Part shown: positions 9,550 to 18,707 of the stretch, piece by piece | Layout: the number at the start of each line of letters is the position of its first letter | Position numbering within the stretch: position 1 is the stretch's first letter | From: Spirosoma radiotolerans | GTDB taxonomy: Bacteria; Bacteroidota; Bacteroidia; Cytophagales; Spirosomataceae | Assembly: GCF_000974425.1 (NCBI RefSeq) | Contig: NZ_CP010429.1 | Coordinates: 5,968,501-6,032,500 of the forward strand | Direction of reading: 5' to 3' | Length of the DNA: 64,000 nucleotides | Translations under genes and position numbers: made by a program | Notes under the pieces: generated by a model | What the model saw: the letters and a program-made list of their open reading frames with translations, nothing else | Databases searched by the model: none | What the model was told of the DNA's origin: nothing

Positions 9550-10491
9550 CTACACGCCGATGTTCAGCGTGCTTAATACACCGTTCATGTTCCGTACGGC
9601 ATCGGCTGATTTATTGAAAGCAGCCTGCTCTTCGTCGGTTAGTTTATAGTCGATGATTTCTTCCCACCCATTGCGTCCCAGCACAACCGGTACGCCAAGG
9701 CAAATGTCCGACTGCCCATATTCACCTTCCAGCAATACACAGGATGGGATAATGCGTTTCTGATCGCGCACGATGGCTTCAACCATGTAGGCACCGGCAG
9801 CGCCGGGTGCATACCAGGCCGATGTGCCAATCAGGCCCGTTAGTGTTGCGCCACCCACCATTGTATCGGCTGCTACTTTCTTCAGCGTTTCTTCATCCAG
9901 AAACTGGCTCACGGGCACACCGGCTTTGGTCGCCAAACGTGTCAGCGGGATCATGGTCGTGTCGCCATGACCACCGATAACGGAAGCCTGCAAATCATTA
10001 GGCGAACACTCCAGCGCTAGCGACAGATAGGTTTTGAAACGAGCGGAGTCCAATGCACCACCCAAACCAATAACCCGATTTTTAGGTAATCCCGACGATT
10101 TAAGCGCTAGGTAGGTCATGGTGTCCATTGGGTTGGAGATGATAATGAAGATCGCGTCGGGCGAGTATTTCAGAATATTTTCCGTTACCCCTTTTACAAT
10201 ACCAGCATTGATACCAATCAGATCTTCGCGGGTCATGCCGGGTTTACGCGGCAAGCCCGAGGTAATCACAACAACATCTGAACCGGCTGTTTTCTCATAA
10301 TCATTGGTCGAGCCAGTCAGCTTTATGTCGCAGTCGAGCAATGTCGATGCTTGGAGCATGTCGAGCGATTTTCCTTCGCTGATACCCTCTTTGATATCTA
10401 AAAGAACAACTTCATGGGCGAGTTCCCGACGGGCAATGTTGTCGGCACAAGTGGCTCCAACGGCCCCAGCACCTACTACGGTAACTTTCAT
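9550..10491 (-). CDS. mdh: Malate dehydrogenase
   Basis: 313 residues; interconverts malate and oxaloacetate with NAD in the TCA cycle, in the cytosol. Seen: the Rossmann motif GAGAVG (residues 7-12), Asp32 in LLDIKEG, which favours NAD, the substrate-loop arginines in GLPRKPGMTR (Arg82, Arg88), Asp148 and Arg151 in LDSARF, and the catalytic His175 in IGGHGDTTM. Arg82 in the loop is typical of malate rather than lactate specificity. This is the LDH-like MDH subgroup. Monocistronic, with a promoter-like sequence upstream at 10527-10554. Confidence 0.96.
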   Translation of the reverse strand: MKVTVVGAGAVGATCADNIARRELAHEVVLLDIKEGISEGKSLDMLQASTLLDCDIKLTGSTNDYEKTAGSDVVVITSGLPRKPGMTREDLIGINAGIVKGVTENILKYSPDAIFIIISNPMDTMTYLALKSSGLPKNRVIGLGGALDSARFKTYLSLALECSPNDLQASVIGGHGDTTMIPLTRLATKAGVPVSQFLDEETLKKVAADTMVGGATLTGLIGTSAWYAPGAAGAYMVEAIVRDQKRIIPSCVLLEGEYGQSDICLGVPVVLGRNGWEEIIDYKLTDEEQAAFNKSADAVRNMNGVLSTLNIGV

Positions 10492-10526
10492 ACTGTATTC
10501 GAAATTAAAAGGTTAACAAGTGAGCG

Positions 10527-10554
10527 CAAAAGTACGGTTCCGTGCGAAGACAAA
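10527..10554 (-). promoter_or_regulatory. Putative mdh promoter
   Basis: On the minus strand TTTG (10554-10551) is followed after 16 bases by TACTTTTG (10534-10527), which fits the TTTG/TAnnTTTG pattern. The predicted start leaves a leader of about 30 bases before the mdh ATG. Confidence 0.5.
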
Positions 10555-10674
10555 CCAAGGCGTATGGATTAAAACTTATAAGGGGTTACAACGTTTATAG
10601 ATTATTCAGTGTTTTTTGTGAAACATTCATACGTAATTGCTTTCCGGATCAGCGATCAGTAATAGTTCAATACA

Positions 10675-11136
10675 ATGGCAAACAGTAGTCTTATTTCGCG
10701 TATTTTATCGTCTATTTTCTTTAAACGAGCCAATGTGGGCGCGGTACGCTATGCCCGCAATTCCCGGAGTCTCTTTCAGCTGGTCAAAGACGCGCTGGCC
10801 AAAAGCGGTGGTTTGTCGGGCAATAATATTGCGGCATTTAGAGAACAGTTGGGCGTTGTTACCCGGCTGATTAGAGCCTACGCATCGGGCGAGTATCGCC
10901 AGTTGCCGTGGAAAACCCTGACCAGCATTGTGGCCGTACTCCTCTATTTTGTCAATCCTTTAGACATTATTCCGGATATCCTGCCGATTGTTGGCTTTGC
11001 CGATGACATTGCGCTGGTTGGCTGGCTGTTTAGTTCGATGGGCAGCGACATTGAGAAGTTCCGTCAGTGGGAACAAACAACGGCTAATTCCACAGAAACA
11101 AACGCCCACCCACCGAAAACAATCAAGATTGGGTGA
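10675..11136 (+). CDS. YkvA-like (DUF1232) membrane protein
   Basis: 153 residues. The DUF1232 signature is clear: VLLYFVNPLDIIPDILPIVGF followed by ADDIALVGWLF (about residues 87-118), two short hydrophobic segments joined by an NP-D-IPD motif. The N-terminal half is basic and soluble, and the C-terminal tail is polar. The molecular role of the family is not established. It stands alone between mdh (divergent) and tatA; the gap to tatA is about 210 bases, so co-transcription is unlikely. Confidence 0.85.
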   Translation: MANSSLISRILSSIFFKRANVGAVRYARNSRSLFQLVKDALAKSGGLSGNNIAAFREQLGVVTRLIRAYASGEYRQLPWKTLTSIVAVLLYFVNPLDIIPDILPIVGFADDIALVGWLFSSMGSDIEKFRQWEQTTANSTETNAHPPKTIKIG

Positions 11137-11300
11137 GTATAAAAGCCCCGGTCTGTGATTTGAAGTTAAACGTTTCGTTCAGAAATGATATCATTTGAAC
11201 GAGTAAATAATCGGTGTACCGAGTGAAACTTAAAATATAAAGCAGAAGGGTTGAAACTAAACAGCCTGTTGATGCGTAAGTTTCACCGACTTTTAATAGA

Positions 11301-11327
11301 TTGTACGAGAGAGTTTTGTTAATTTTG
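11301..11327 (+). promoter_or_regulatory. Putative tatA promoter
   Basis: TTG (11301-11303) is followed after 16 bases by TAATTTTG (11320-11327), matching the -33/-7 pattern. It would give a leader of about 20 bases before the tatA ATG. Confidence 0.5.
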
Positions 11328-11350
11328 CATACATTCAAATCCCAGGAAAC

Positions 11351-11554
11351 ATGATTTTGGCAAGCATTTTAGGAATTATGGGTTTGGGCGGTCAGGAAAT
11401 GATTTTCATCTTTCTGGCATTGCTCCTGTTGTTCGGCGCAAAAAAGATCCCCGAACTAGCACGGGGACTTGGTAAAGGCATCAAAGAATTCAAAGACGCA
11501 ACTAAAGACGTTCGCGAAAACATCGAAGAAGGTCTGAAGGAGTCCGAGAAATAG
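11351..11554 (+). CDS. tatA: Sec-independent translocase subunit TatA/TatE
   Basis: 67 residues, the usual size. One N-terminal transmembrane helix is followed by the hinge FGAKKIPELA (residues 28-37) and an amphipathic, then charged, tail. TatA oligomers form the pathway through which TatC passes folded proteins carrying a twin-arginine signal. No tatC is adjacent. It matters in this window because both ferritin-like proteins at 31973-33450 carry twin-arginine signals. gatA follows at 11653; a 98-base gap leaves co-transcription open. Confidence 0.92.
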   Translation: MILASILGIMGLGGQEMIFIFLALLLLFGAKKIPELARGLGKGIKEFKDATKDVRENIEEGLKESEK

Positions 11555-11652
11555 TCTAATCTTTTTATAGGCAGACAATTAAGCAGCCCCAAACCGGAGC
11601 CGCTTGATTGTCTGTTTCTGCTTTATAGGGTTTTCATGTTACGTTCTCTGTT

Positions 11653-13113
11653 TTGACACTATACCGTAGCTTTTCCTCCGTTCAGGCCGATCTCAAATCC
11701 GGCTCCATTACCTGCCGTCAATTGGTGGAGCAATACCTCGCTCGTATTGATGCGTACCGCCACCTTAATGTTTTTACCGATGTCTATGACACCGATGCCC
11801 TACAACAGGCCGTCTCAATTGATCAAAAAATAGCGGCTGGCACCGCTGGCCGATTAGCCGGTATGGTCATCGGTATCAAAGATGTGCTTAGTTACGCCGG
11901 CCATGGTGTTCGGGCGGGAAGCCGCATATTGGATGGCTTTACAGCCCAGTTCACCGCAACGGCTGTGCAGCGCTTACTGGACGAAGATGTTATTATCATT
12001 GGCCGCCAGAACTGTGATGAGTTCGCCATGGGCTCATCAAACGAGAACTCATCTTTTGGCCCGGTCCTCAACGCAGCCGATCCGAACCGGGTACCTGGTG
12101 GATCAAGCGGTGGTTCAGCAGTGGCCGTGCAGGCCGGGCTTTGTCTGGCCAGTATCGGTTCCGACACGGGTGGCTCTGTTCGCCAGCCGGCCGCCTTCTG
12201 TGGCGTTGTGGGGCTAAAACCGACTTACGGGCGTATTAGTCGCTGGGGTTTAATTGCTTATGCATCTTCTTTTGATTGCATTGGTCCCATTGCCAATACC
12301 GTCGATGATGCAGCTCTACTCCTCGAAATCATGGCGGGCGCCGATGAGTTTGACAGCACCGTATCCAATCAACCCGTTTCAGCCTATACACAGGCCACCC
12401 TGCCCAATCGACCGCTTCGCATCGCTTATTTACGCGATGGCGTAGAAAGTACAGGCGTCGATCCATCCATTCGGGAAGCGACTCAGAACAAGATTTCTTC
12501 ATTAAGAGAGGCAGGCCACACGGTAGAACCTGTTGACATATCGCTTCTTAACTATCTGCTTCCCACTTATTATATCCTAACGACGGCCGAAGCTTCATCC
12601 AATCTGTCGCGTTTCGATGGTGTCCGATATGGGTATAGAAGTACGTCGGCCAATGCATCACCTTTAGATCTTTTGTCGTTGTACAAAAAAAGCCGTACGG
12701 AAGGATTCGGCGTCGAAGTCCGTAAGCGGATTTTGTTGGGCACATTTGTATTGAGCGCCAGCTATTACGACGCCTATTATACAAAAGCGCAACAGGTTCG
12801 GCGATTGATTCGTCAGGAGACTGAACGCCTGTTTGAGCACTACGATTTTCTATTATCACCCACAACGCCAACACCAGCGTTTTTACTGGGTGAGAAAACA
12901 GGGCAGCGCCCGGACGATGATCCATTGCAAATGTATCTCGCCGATATTTTTACGGTGCAGGCCAATGTAGTTGGCTACCCGTCGATATCCATTCCCAACG
13001 GCACGAATACCGGCTCTGGTGATGGACAAGGATTGCCTATTGGTTTGCAGCTAATGGCTCCACCCTTTGCAGAGGGCGCATTGATTGCCATGGCAAAAGA
13101 GCTGGCTAATTAA
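11653..13113 (+). CDS. gatA: Asp/Glu-tRNA amidotransferase subunit A
   Basis: 486 residues. GatA supplies ammonia from glutamine to GatB, which amidates mischarged Glu-tRNA(Gln) or Asp-tRNA(Asn). The amidase triad is intact: Lys76 (GIKD), the cis-Ser Ser151 in GGSSGGS, and the nucleophile Ser175 in DTGGSVRQPA. The start is a TTG at 11653-11655. No in-frame ATG lies upstream, because the nearby ATG at 11636 opens a 6-codon frame whose TGA (11654-11656) overlaps the TTG. The protein reads MTLYRSFSSVQADL, the expected N-terminus. gatB and gatC are not in the window. Confidence 0.93.
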   Translation: MTLYRSFSSVQADLKSGSITCRQLVEQYLARIDAYRHLNVFTDVYDTDALQQAVSIDQKIAAGTAGRLAGMVIGIKDVLSYAGHGVRAGSRILDGFTAQFTATAVQRLLDEDVIIIGRQNCDEFAMGSSNENSSFGPVLNAADPNRVPGGSSGGSAVAVQAGLCLASIGSDTGGSVRQPAAFCGVVGLKPTYGRISRWGLIAYASSFDCIGPIANTVDDAALLLEIMAGADEFDSTVSNQPVSAYTQATLPNRPLRIAYLRDGVESTGVDPSIREATQNKISSLREAGHTVEPVDISLLNYLLPTYYILTTAEASSNLSRFDGVRYGYRSTSANASPLDLLSLYKKSRTEGFGVEVRKRILLGTFVLSASYYDAYYTKAQQVRRLIRQETERLFEHYDFLLSPTTPTPAFLLGEKTGQRPDDDPLQMYLADIFTVQANVVGYPSISIPNGTNTGSGDGQGLPIGLQLMAPPFAEGALIAMAKELAN

Positions 13114-13169
13114 TATAGGCTGTAGGATGTATAATATATAGTGTAGAACATACATCCTACAGCCTATAT
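13113..13169. repeat. 20-bp perfect inverted repeat after gatA
   Basis: Arms 13113-13132 and 13150-13169 are exact reverse complements around a 17-base AT-rich loop. The right arm is followed by CTTAAACG, not a T-run, so it is not a textbook terminator. It overlaps the last base of the gatA stop codon and probably marks the 3' end or protects the mRNA. Confidence 0.75.
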
Positions 13170-13204
13170 CTTAAACGTAACGAACCTAACTGAACGAAAT
13201 CTAT

Positions 13205-14854
13205 ATGAACTACATGAACCGTAGCCTGTTAAGATTGGGGCTGTTGAGTGCTATAATGGGACTATTGATTGTGGCCCATGCGAATCCAAGCCAGGCCAAT
13301 CCAGGCCGGACCAATCCAGGCCGGACCGATACTACGATTCAATCAGATAGTACCATCGTTAAAAAGGATACTGTTGCCATCGTACCAACGGTGCCTGACA
13401 GCCTGCTACGGGAGCGATTGGCAAAATTGCAAAAAAGTATTCCGTTGAACTACCATAAGTCGGTTCAGGCTTACGTAGACTATTTCACTTTTCGCAAGGC
13501 CAGCACAACCAAGACAATGCTGGAGCGTATGCCCCTTTTCTTTCCGCTTTATGAGCGGATGCTGGCTCAGTATGGCTTACCCGATGAGCTAAAGTATTTA
13601 TCAATTGTTGAATCGGCACTTAATCCACGAGCTATTTCTCACGCGGGAGCCGGTGGGCTATGGCAAATTATGCCGGGTACAGGCCGCGATCTTCGTTTGT
13701 ATCAGGATGATTATGTAGATGAGCGGATGGACCCCGTCAAAGCAACCGAAGCCGCCTGCAAATACCTTCGTGATTTATATAACATCTTTGGGGACTGGGA
13801 GCTGGCCATGGCTGCGTATAACTGTGGGCCAGGCGCTGTTAAACGAGCCATGCGCCGGTCGGGGGGTGATTCATTTTACACCATCTTCGACGCATTGCCG
13901 AAAGAAACCCGGGGCTATGTCCCGCAGTTCGTCGCGTTTACATACCTGATGAACCATGCCAATGATCATGGTATTGTTGCTGAAACCTACGAATATCCCA
14001 TTCCGCACGATACGATTCAAATAAGTGGCTATTTCAATCTCGAAACGTTTGCCAAACACAGCACCATGCCTCTGGCCGACTTACAGAAGATGAATCCGGC
14101 CATCACAACCACTATTCTACCCGAATACACCAACCGGTATCCATTGCGGGTGCCCCGCCAGCAGTACGGCTACTTTGCTAGCCGTCGTCGGGCCATTCTG
14201 GATTCGGCGAGTCAGCGGCCGGGCGTTATGGAACACATCCTGCTGGCAAATGCCGAAGAGGTTCGCTATGGTACTGACTCCATGGGCGCCTGGAACGCAT
14301 TGGGTCGTAACCCACTTGCCGGTATAACTAATGAAGAAACGCTATCCGAAGAAGTAGCGACTGCGGCAAGGAATAGCGCAAAACCAGCGAAGATAACAGC
14401 ACAACTTGCCGTAGCAGAATCGGCCGATGAACCTGAAGAAGACATTGAAACCGTTGTGCTGCGCAAACCAAAGAAACAAACCTATGTTGTCAGGAAAGGC
14501 GATAACTTGGGCGATATTGCCGACCGGTATCATGTTGAACTCTACGACATAAAACGGTGGAATCACCTGCGTTCTACCAAAATTCAGCGTGGCCAGAAAT
14601 TGGTTATTCTGAAAGAAGTTGCTGAAACCCGTGCTGAACGATTAGCCGATCAGGGTACCCCAAAAGGACGAAAGAAAGCCGAAGAGATTGCCAAAACCAA
14701 GCGTTATAAACCACGTTACCACCGGGTTCAGGACGGCGATACCCTCTGGAATATTGCGCAGCGTTACGACGGCCTGACGATTGACCGGCTCAAGAAACTA
14801 AATCATATCCATAGCAACTCGCTTCGTCCAGGGCAGAAGCTGATTGTAGGGTAG
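13205..14854 (+). CDS. Lytic transglycosylase with two LysM domains (MltD-like)
   Basis: 549 residues. A signal peptide is followed by a short degenerate repeat of NPGRT units (about residues 31-41). The SLT domain carries the catalytic Glu136 in LSIVESALNPRAIS, then GAGGLWQIMPGTGR and MAAYNCGPGAVKRA, all signature motifs. Two LysM modules (about residues 425-470 and 505-549; VVRKGDNLGDIADRY and RVQDGDTLWNIAQRY) bind peptidoglycan. The enzyme cleaves glycan strands in the periplasm during wall growth. The GLWQIM motif and the C-terminal LysM pair match MltD. Followed by a terminator before ruvA. Confidence 0.93.
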   Translation: MNYMNRSLLRLGLLSAIMGLLIVAHANPSQANPGRTNPGRTDTTIQSDSTIVKKDTVAIVPTVPDSLLRERLAKLQKSIPLNYHKSVQAYVDYFTFRKASTTKTMLERMPLFFPLYERMLAQYGLPDELKYLSIVESALNPRAISHAGAGGLWQIMPGTGRDLRLYQDDYVDERMDPVKATEAACKYLRDLYNIFGDWELAMAAYNCGPGAVKRAMRRSGGDSFYTIFDALPKETRGYVPQFVAFTYLMNHANDHGIVAETYEYPIPHDTIQISGYFNLETFAKHSTMPLADLQKMNPAITTTILPEYTNRYPLRVPRQQYGYFASRRRAILDSASQRPGVMEHILLANAEEVRYGTDSMGAWNALGRNPLAGITNEETLSEEVATAARNSAKPAKITAQLAVAESADEPEEDIETVVLRKPKKQTYVVRKGDNLGDIADRYHVELYDIKRWNHLRSTKIQRGQKLVILKEVAETRAERLADQGTPKGRKKAEEIAKTKRYKPRYHRVQDGDTLWNIAQRYDGLTIDRLKKLNHIHSNSLRPGQKLIVG

Positions 14855-14877
14855 CTTCTGCTAAACTGACCATCAAC

Positions 14878-14912
14878 CCCATGACTTTATACCAGAAAAG
14901 TCATGGGTTTTT
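14878..14912 (+). terminator. Terminator of the transglycosylase gene
   Basis: Perfect 11-bp stem CCCATGACTTT / AAAGTCATGGG, then TTTTT (14908-14912). A TATCTTTA box immediately after (14915-14922) could be the -7 element of ruvA. Confidence 0.85.
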
Positions 14913-14964
14913 CGTATCTTTAGGGGTATATAACACGCTAGAAAACAAGCTTTTCAACCAAAGA

Positions 14965-15555
14965 ATGATTGCTTATTTAGACGGAACACTGTCCTATAAA
15001 GAACCCACTCTTGTCATTATTGACGTACATGGAGTTGGGTACTCGGTCCATATATCTCTTCAAACGTATGCCCTTTTGCCCGGGGGTGGCGACCGGATAA
15101 AACTATTCATTCATCACCTCTTTCGCGAAGACTTGCAGGCGCTTTATGGCTTCGCGAGTGCTGACGAAAAGAGCTTATTTTTAGACCTGGTTGGCGTATC
15201 GGGCGTTGGTCCGAACACGGCTTTGGGTATGTTGTCGGCCATGCAGCCCGGCGATCTGCGACTAGCTATTTTGGGCGAAAACGTGCGGGCCGTACAGGCA
15301 ATTAAAGGGATTGGTGCTAAAACAGCGCAGCGTATTATTCTCGAACTACGCGACAAAATGAAGAAGTCGGGCGTTGTGCCCGACGGGCCTACTTACCGGC
15401 AGCAACCAGCCGCAAATCCCGTTCGGGAAGAGTCACTCGCTGCGCTTATTGCATTGGGGTTACCTAAACCGACAGCAGAAAAAAGTGTAGACGATGCTCT
15501 GAAAGCAGATCCGGATCTGAGTGTCGAAGACGTTATCCGCCGGGCATTACGCTAG
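14965..15555 (+). CDS. ruvA: Holliday junction branch migration protein RuvA
   Basis: 196 residues from the ATG at 14965 (MIAYLDGTLSYKEP). An earlier in-frame ATG lies inside the preceding terminator and is rejected. Seen: the N-terminal OB-fold with VGYSVHIS, and two helix-hairpin-helix motifs (LVGVSGVGPNTALGML and AIKGIGAKTAQRIILEL) that bind the junction. The C-terminal domain III, which touches RuvB, has SLAALIALGLPKPTAEK. RuvA forms tetramers that hold Holliday junctions for RuvB helicase during recombinational repair. No ruvB or ruvC nearby. Confidence 0.95.
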   Translation: MIAYLDGTLSYKEPTLVIIDVHGVGYSVHISLQTYALLPGGGDRIKLFIHHLFREDLQALYGFASADEKSLFLDLVGVSGVGPNTALGMLSAMQPGDLRLAILGENVRAVQAIKGIGAKTAQRIILELRDKMKKSGVVPDGPTYRQQPAANPVREESLAALIALGLPKPTAEKSVDDALKADPDLSVEDVIRRALR

Positions 15556-15563
15556 GCTTATTG

Positions 15564-15619
15564 AAAACGAAAGAGCGCAGATAAGGTGTGTAACAACCTT
15601 ATCTGCGCTCTTTCGTTTT
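15564..15619. terminator. Bidirectional terminator between ruvA and the K/A-rich protein
   Basis: 24-base arms (15564-15587 and 15596-15619) form a perfect stem with an 8-base loop, with AAAA and TTTT at the outer ends. It serves the convergent genes on both sides. Confidence 0.9.
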
Positions 15620-15624
15620 GCTAT

Positions 15625-15945
15625 TTAGTTTACTCCAGCCGCTTGTTTACTTTTCTCTTTAGCAACCGCTTTCAGTTCTTTTGCTTCGCCTTTCAACACT
15701 TTCTTTTCAGCCTTCTCCATTTTCCGGTCGGCCTTGGCCATTCTTGTTTTGGGATCAGAAATGCCTTTAACTTCTAACCCTTTATGGGTTTTGGCTTCCA
15801 TTTTATACTCCTCTGCTTTGGCTACTTTCTTTTCAGCCTTCATTTCTTTTTTAGCCGCTTTTCCTTCCTGAACAGCCTGTGAAAACCCGGGGTTTGCTGC
15901 TACTAGCAAAGCGCATGCTGATGCAGCCATGATTAATTTTTTCAT
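15625..15945 (-). CDS. Small secreted Lys/Ala/Glu-rich protein, unknown function
   Basis: 106 residues. A clear signal peptide (MKKLIMAASACALLVAANPGFSQA, first 24 residues) is followed by a highly charged sequence made of repeated K-A-E-K-K type blocks, predicted to be helical or coiled-coil, with one short non-helical segment (GLEVKGISDPKTR). No catalytic motif. It would be released to the periplasm. I do not recognise a family. Ends at the shared terminator with ruvA; upstream is a long AT-rich gap. Confidence 0.72.
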   Translation of the reverse strand: MKKLIMAASACALLVAANPGFSQAVQEGKAAKKEMKAEKKVAKAEEYKMEAKTHKGLEVKGISDPKTRMAKADRKMEKAEKKVLKGEAKELKAVAKEKSKQAAGVN

Positions 15946-16284
15946 AACAGTTAACGTTTTGTGTAGTATGCTCCCTACGTGCAGAGCATTTTAGTGATTC
16001 CTAACAGACACAAAACAATTTTGTTTAACAGGAATTTATGTATGCTTTTTATTCTACCATATCTATAGAAACTAAAGTATGTAATATAAATCCCTACTAA
16101 TCAAAGTATTAATCACGCCATAATACCAAACTAAATATTAATATATTTTAATAATATTTAGTAATTTAGTATGTGTCTAAAATATATAGCTTACCTATTT
16201 AACCAATAACAGGGTAGAGCTCCTGACCATGGCTCATCTTCTGAGTATGCTATTTGTAAGGGAAACGGTATAACGTCTACACAA
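15946..16284. other. AT-rich intergenic region
   Basis: No gene seen. The segment is strongly AT-rich, especially 16020-16190, and holds an 11-bp inverted repeat (ACTAAATATTA at 16130-16140 / TAATATTTAGT at 16152-16162). It must contain the promoter of the K/A-rich gene, but no clear TAnnTTTG box was found. Confidence 0.5.
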
Positions 16285-16319
16285 AAACGCCCAACCGGCG
16301 TCGGGCCGGCTGGGCGTTT
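16285..16319 (-). terminator. Terminator of the S9 peptidase gene
   Basis: 15-base arms AAACGCCCAACCGGC / GCCGGCTGGGCGTTT pair with one mismatch around a 5-base loop, directly after the S9 peptidase stop codon. On the minus strand the outer end reads TTTTTGT. Confidence 0.85.
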
Positions 16320-16325
16320 CTTAGC

Positions 16326-18548
16326 TTAATTTACCGGGGCACTTTTTAAGTTTGTTTCCAGGTATGTCGTGTACTGCTGAAACAGGAGAAGCACCGTCCC
16401 AGAGCTGTAGGCGACTCCGTGAGCGCCGGGCGGATAGATTCTAAGATCCGCATCTTTTCCCGCGTCTTCAAGCGCATTCATCAGTTGGAAGGTATTCCGA
16501 ACATGTACGTTTTCATCCATCGTTGAGTGGGCGATGAACATCTTACCGGCAAGGTTCTTGGCGTAAGTCGATACAGCACTAACCTTATACTTCTCTTCAT
16601 TTTCGGGAAGCAGGCCCATGTAACGTTCGGTATAAATGGAATCATAAAGCCGCCAATCCGTAACGGGAGCGCCTACCAGCGAGACCTTAAATACGCCCGG
16701 ATGAGTAAGCATCGTATAGCTACTCATATACCCACCGTAGCTGTGCCCCCGAATGGCCATCCGATTGGCATCGACCCAGGGTTGTTTGGCCAGATAAGCA
16801 GCCGTTTCGGCGAAATCCAGACTTTCGTATTTCCCCAGCTTTTCATAGACGACTTTCTCGAATTCACGGCCGTAGCCTCCGCTGCCCCGGTTGTTTACGC
16901 CCACGACGATATAACCCGTTTGTGCCAGCCACTGATGCCAGCCCGTTGTGGCAAATTCATTATAGACCGACTGCGCCCCTGGCCCGCCGTAAATGTCCAA
17001 CATAACAGGGTACTTTTTCGTAGGGTCGAAATCAAGCGGCTTGATGATAGAAATGTCGATCTGCTGTCCGTCAGACGTTTTAAAGCTGCTTAACTCCTTG
17101 GGCGAATAGTCATGGCTGGCTACATAATCCGTCACACGCTTGTTCGTTTCCAGCGCTTTGATCAGTTGACCTTTCGTATCGCGCAGTTCCACCTGCGTGG
17201 GAGTCGATACATTTGAATATTTGTCGATAAAGTACTGTCCATTGGGTGAAAAATTGACCGTATGCCGACCCGGTATGGTCGTAAGCCGACGTTTATTCTT
17301 GCCATCTACATCCGTCACAAACAACTGGCGTTCCAGCGGGGATGCTTCTGTAGACGTAAAATAGACCTTCCTGGCTTTCGGGTCAATGTGATGAACATAA
17401 CTAACCTCCCACTTGCCGCTGGTTACCGCATTGAGTAGTTTCCCGGTATAATCATAGCGGTACAAATGGGCAAATCCATCCCGATCCGACACCCAGTAAA
17501 ATTCCTGAACACCCGCCGGGAAATAGATCAGGTGATTGATTCCCGCAAAAAAGTCGAACACATCAACCCAGGTCGTCGACTTTTCTTCCATGATCTGTTT
17601 GGCCTCGCCCGTGCGGGCATTAGCCATAAACAGACGCAAGTGATTCTGTTTGCGGTTCAGGTGAACCAGAGCAAGCTGCCCTTCCTGCGACGTCCAGTAG
17701 ATACGCGGAATATAGCCATCTCCAAGGTCTACCTTCATCCATTGTTTGGACTTGCCGGCAATCTCAATGACACCAATACGCACCGTTGGGTTTTTATCAC
17801 CAACGCGCGGGTAAGGCAAGGAGTCAAATTTTTCGTCGAAGCCTTTGTAATCCGTTAGTTTATAAATCGGCACCTGCCGTTCGTCGGACTGCCAGAAGGC
17901 AATGAACTTACTATCGGGCGACCAGTCCCAGGCCTGCGCCAACCCGAATTCTTCTTCATAAGCCCAGCCAAACCGCCCGTTGTAGAAGGCCGCTTTGGCA
18001 TCGTCGGTGAGTTGGGTTTCTTTTTGTGTGACGAAGTCAAACACGAAAAGATTACCACCTCGCTCATAGCCAACCTTGCTGCCATCGGGCGCAAGTTCTG
18101 CCGTCTGGGCATCTTTAGCCACCAGCTTTAAGCTCTTGTCAGCTACCGAATAAACGTAGTAATCAGACACCCCCGAGCGCCGATAAACGGGCCGAAAATC
18201 GGCCTGAAACAAGATGTTTTTCGAGTCTTTTGACCACTGAAAAGATCCGTAGGCAAAAGGTTTGTCAGTGCCCGGAAACTTGAGCTGGCTCCCGTCGAAA
18301 ATGACGTCCTCTTTTTGATCTTTCGGAGATAATGTTTTGATCGTATTCTGGCCGTCGATGAAGGAAAATTTAGTACCGCCTTCGATCCAGTTTACGCTAC
18401 GTGGGCCTGGTGAGCCAGCCAACTGCCCGCCAGAAGATACGGCTTGTTGAAGATTTGTGTAACGCTGCTTGGTCGGCTGCGCGGTTGCCAGATGGGCAAA
18501 CAGTAAAGCAACGCCAATCAGCCAGCCAGCTTGATATCGTTTGATCAT
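16326..18548 (-). CDS. S9 family peptidase, dipeptidyl-peptidase IV type
   Basis: 740 residues with signal peptide (LIGVALLFAHLATAQ). An N-terminal beta-propeller (DPPIV_N) precedes the alpha/beta hydrolase domain. The catalytic triad is readable: Ser603 in RGHSYGGYMS, Asp678 in STMDENVH, His710 in PGAHGVAY. The acidic pair that holds the substrate's free amino group is in WAYEEEFGLAQAWDW. The family removes X-Pro or X-Ala dipeptides from the N-terminus of peptides. Likely periplasmic or outer-membrane associated. Monocistronic; divergent from susC. Confidence 0.95.
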   Translation of the reverse strand: MIKRYQAGWLIGVALLFAHLATAQPTKQRYTNLQQAVSSGGQLAGSPGPRSVNWIEGGTKFSFIDGQNTIKTLSPKDQKEDVIFDGSQLKFPGTDKPFAYGSFQWSKDSKNILFQADFRPVYRRSGVSDYYVYSVADKSLKLVAKDAQTAELAPDGSKVGYERGGNLFVFDFVTQKETQLTDDAKAAFYNGRFGWAYEEEFGLAQAWDWSPDSKFIAFWQSDERQVPIYKLTDYKGFDEKFDSLPYPRVGDKNPTVRIGVIEIAGKSKQWMKVDLGDGYIPRIYWTSQEGQLALVHLNRKQNHLRLFMANARTGEAKQIMEEKSTTWVDVFDFFAGINHLIYFPAGVQEFYWVSDRDGFAHLYRYDYTGKLLNAVTSGKWEVSYVHHIDPKARKVYFTSTEASPLERQLFVTDVDGKNKRRLTTIPGRHTVNFSPNGQYFIDKYSNVSTPTQVELRDTKGQLIKALETNKRVTDYVASHDYSPKELSSFKTSDGQQIDISIIKPLDFDPTKKYPVMLDIYGGPGAQSVYNEFATTGWHQWLAQTGYIVVGVNNRGSGGYGREFEKVVYEKLGKYESLDFAETAAYLAKQPWVDANRMAIRGHSYGGYMSSYTMLTHPGVFKVSLVGAPVTDWRLYDSIYTERYMGLLPENEEKYKVSAVSTYAKNLAGKMFIAHSTMDENVHVRNTFQLMNALEDAGKDADLRIYPPGAHGVAYSSGTVLLLFQQYTTYLETNLKSAPVN

Positions 18549-18707
18549 GAAGTATATATAGAACTTATCAAAGATTCAAAGCTACTAAAAAAATGGATTT
18601 TATTTTTTACGGCGGATAGTAGACTCGATCGAAGCCAGGCCGCTTTTTTTAAGTATATTTCGCGTTAAAAATTATTCATTTTTATTCACCGACCAACTAT
18701 CTTACCT

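Noticed and set aside
17466-17858. 130-residue plus-strand open frame inside the S9 peptidase gene
   Set aside because: It is antisense to a strongly conserved coding region, and its product shows no recognisable motif or signal.
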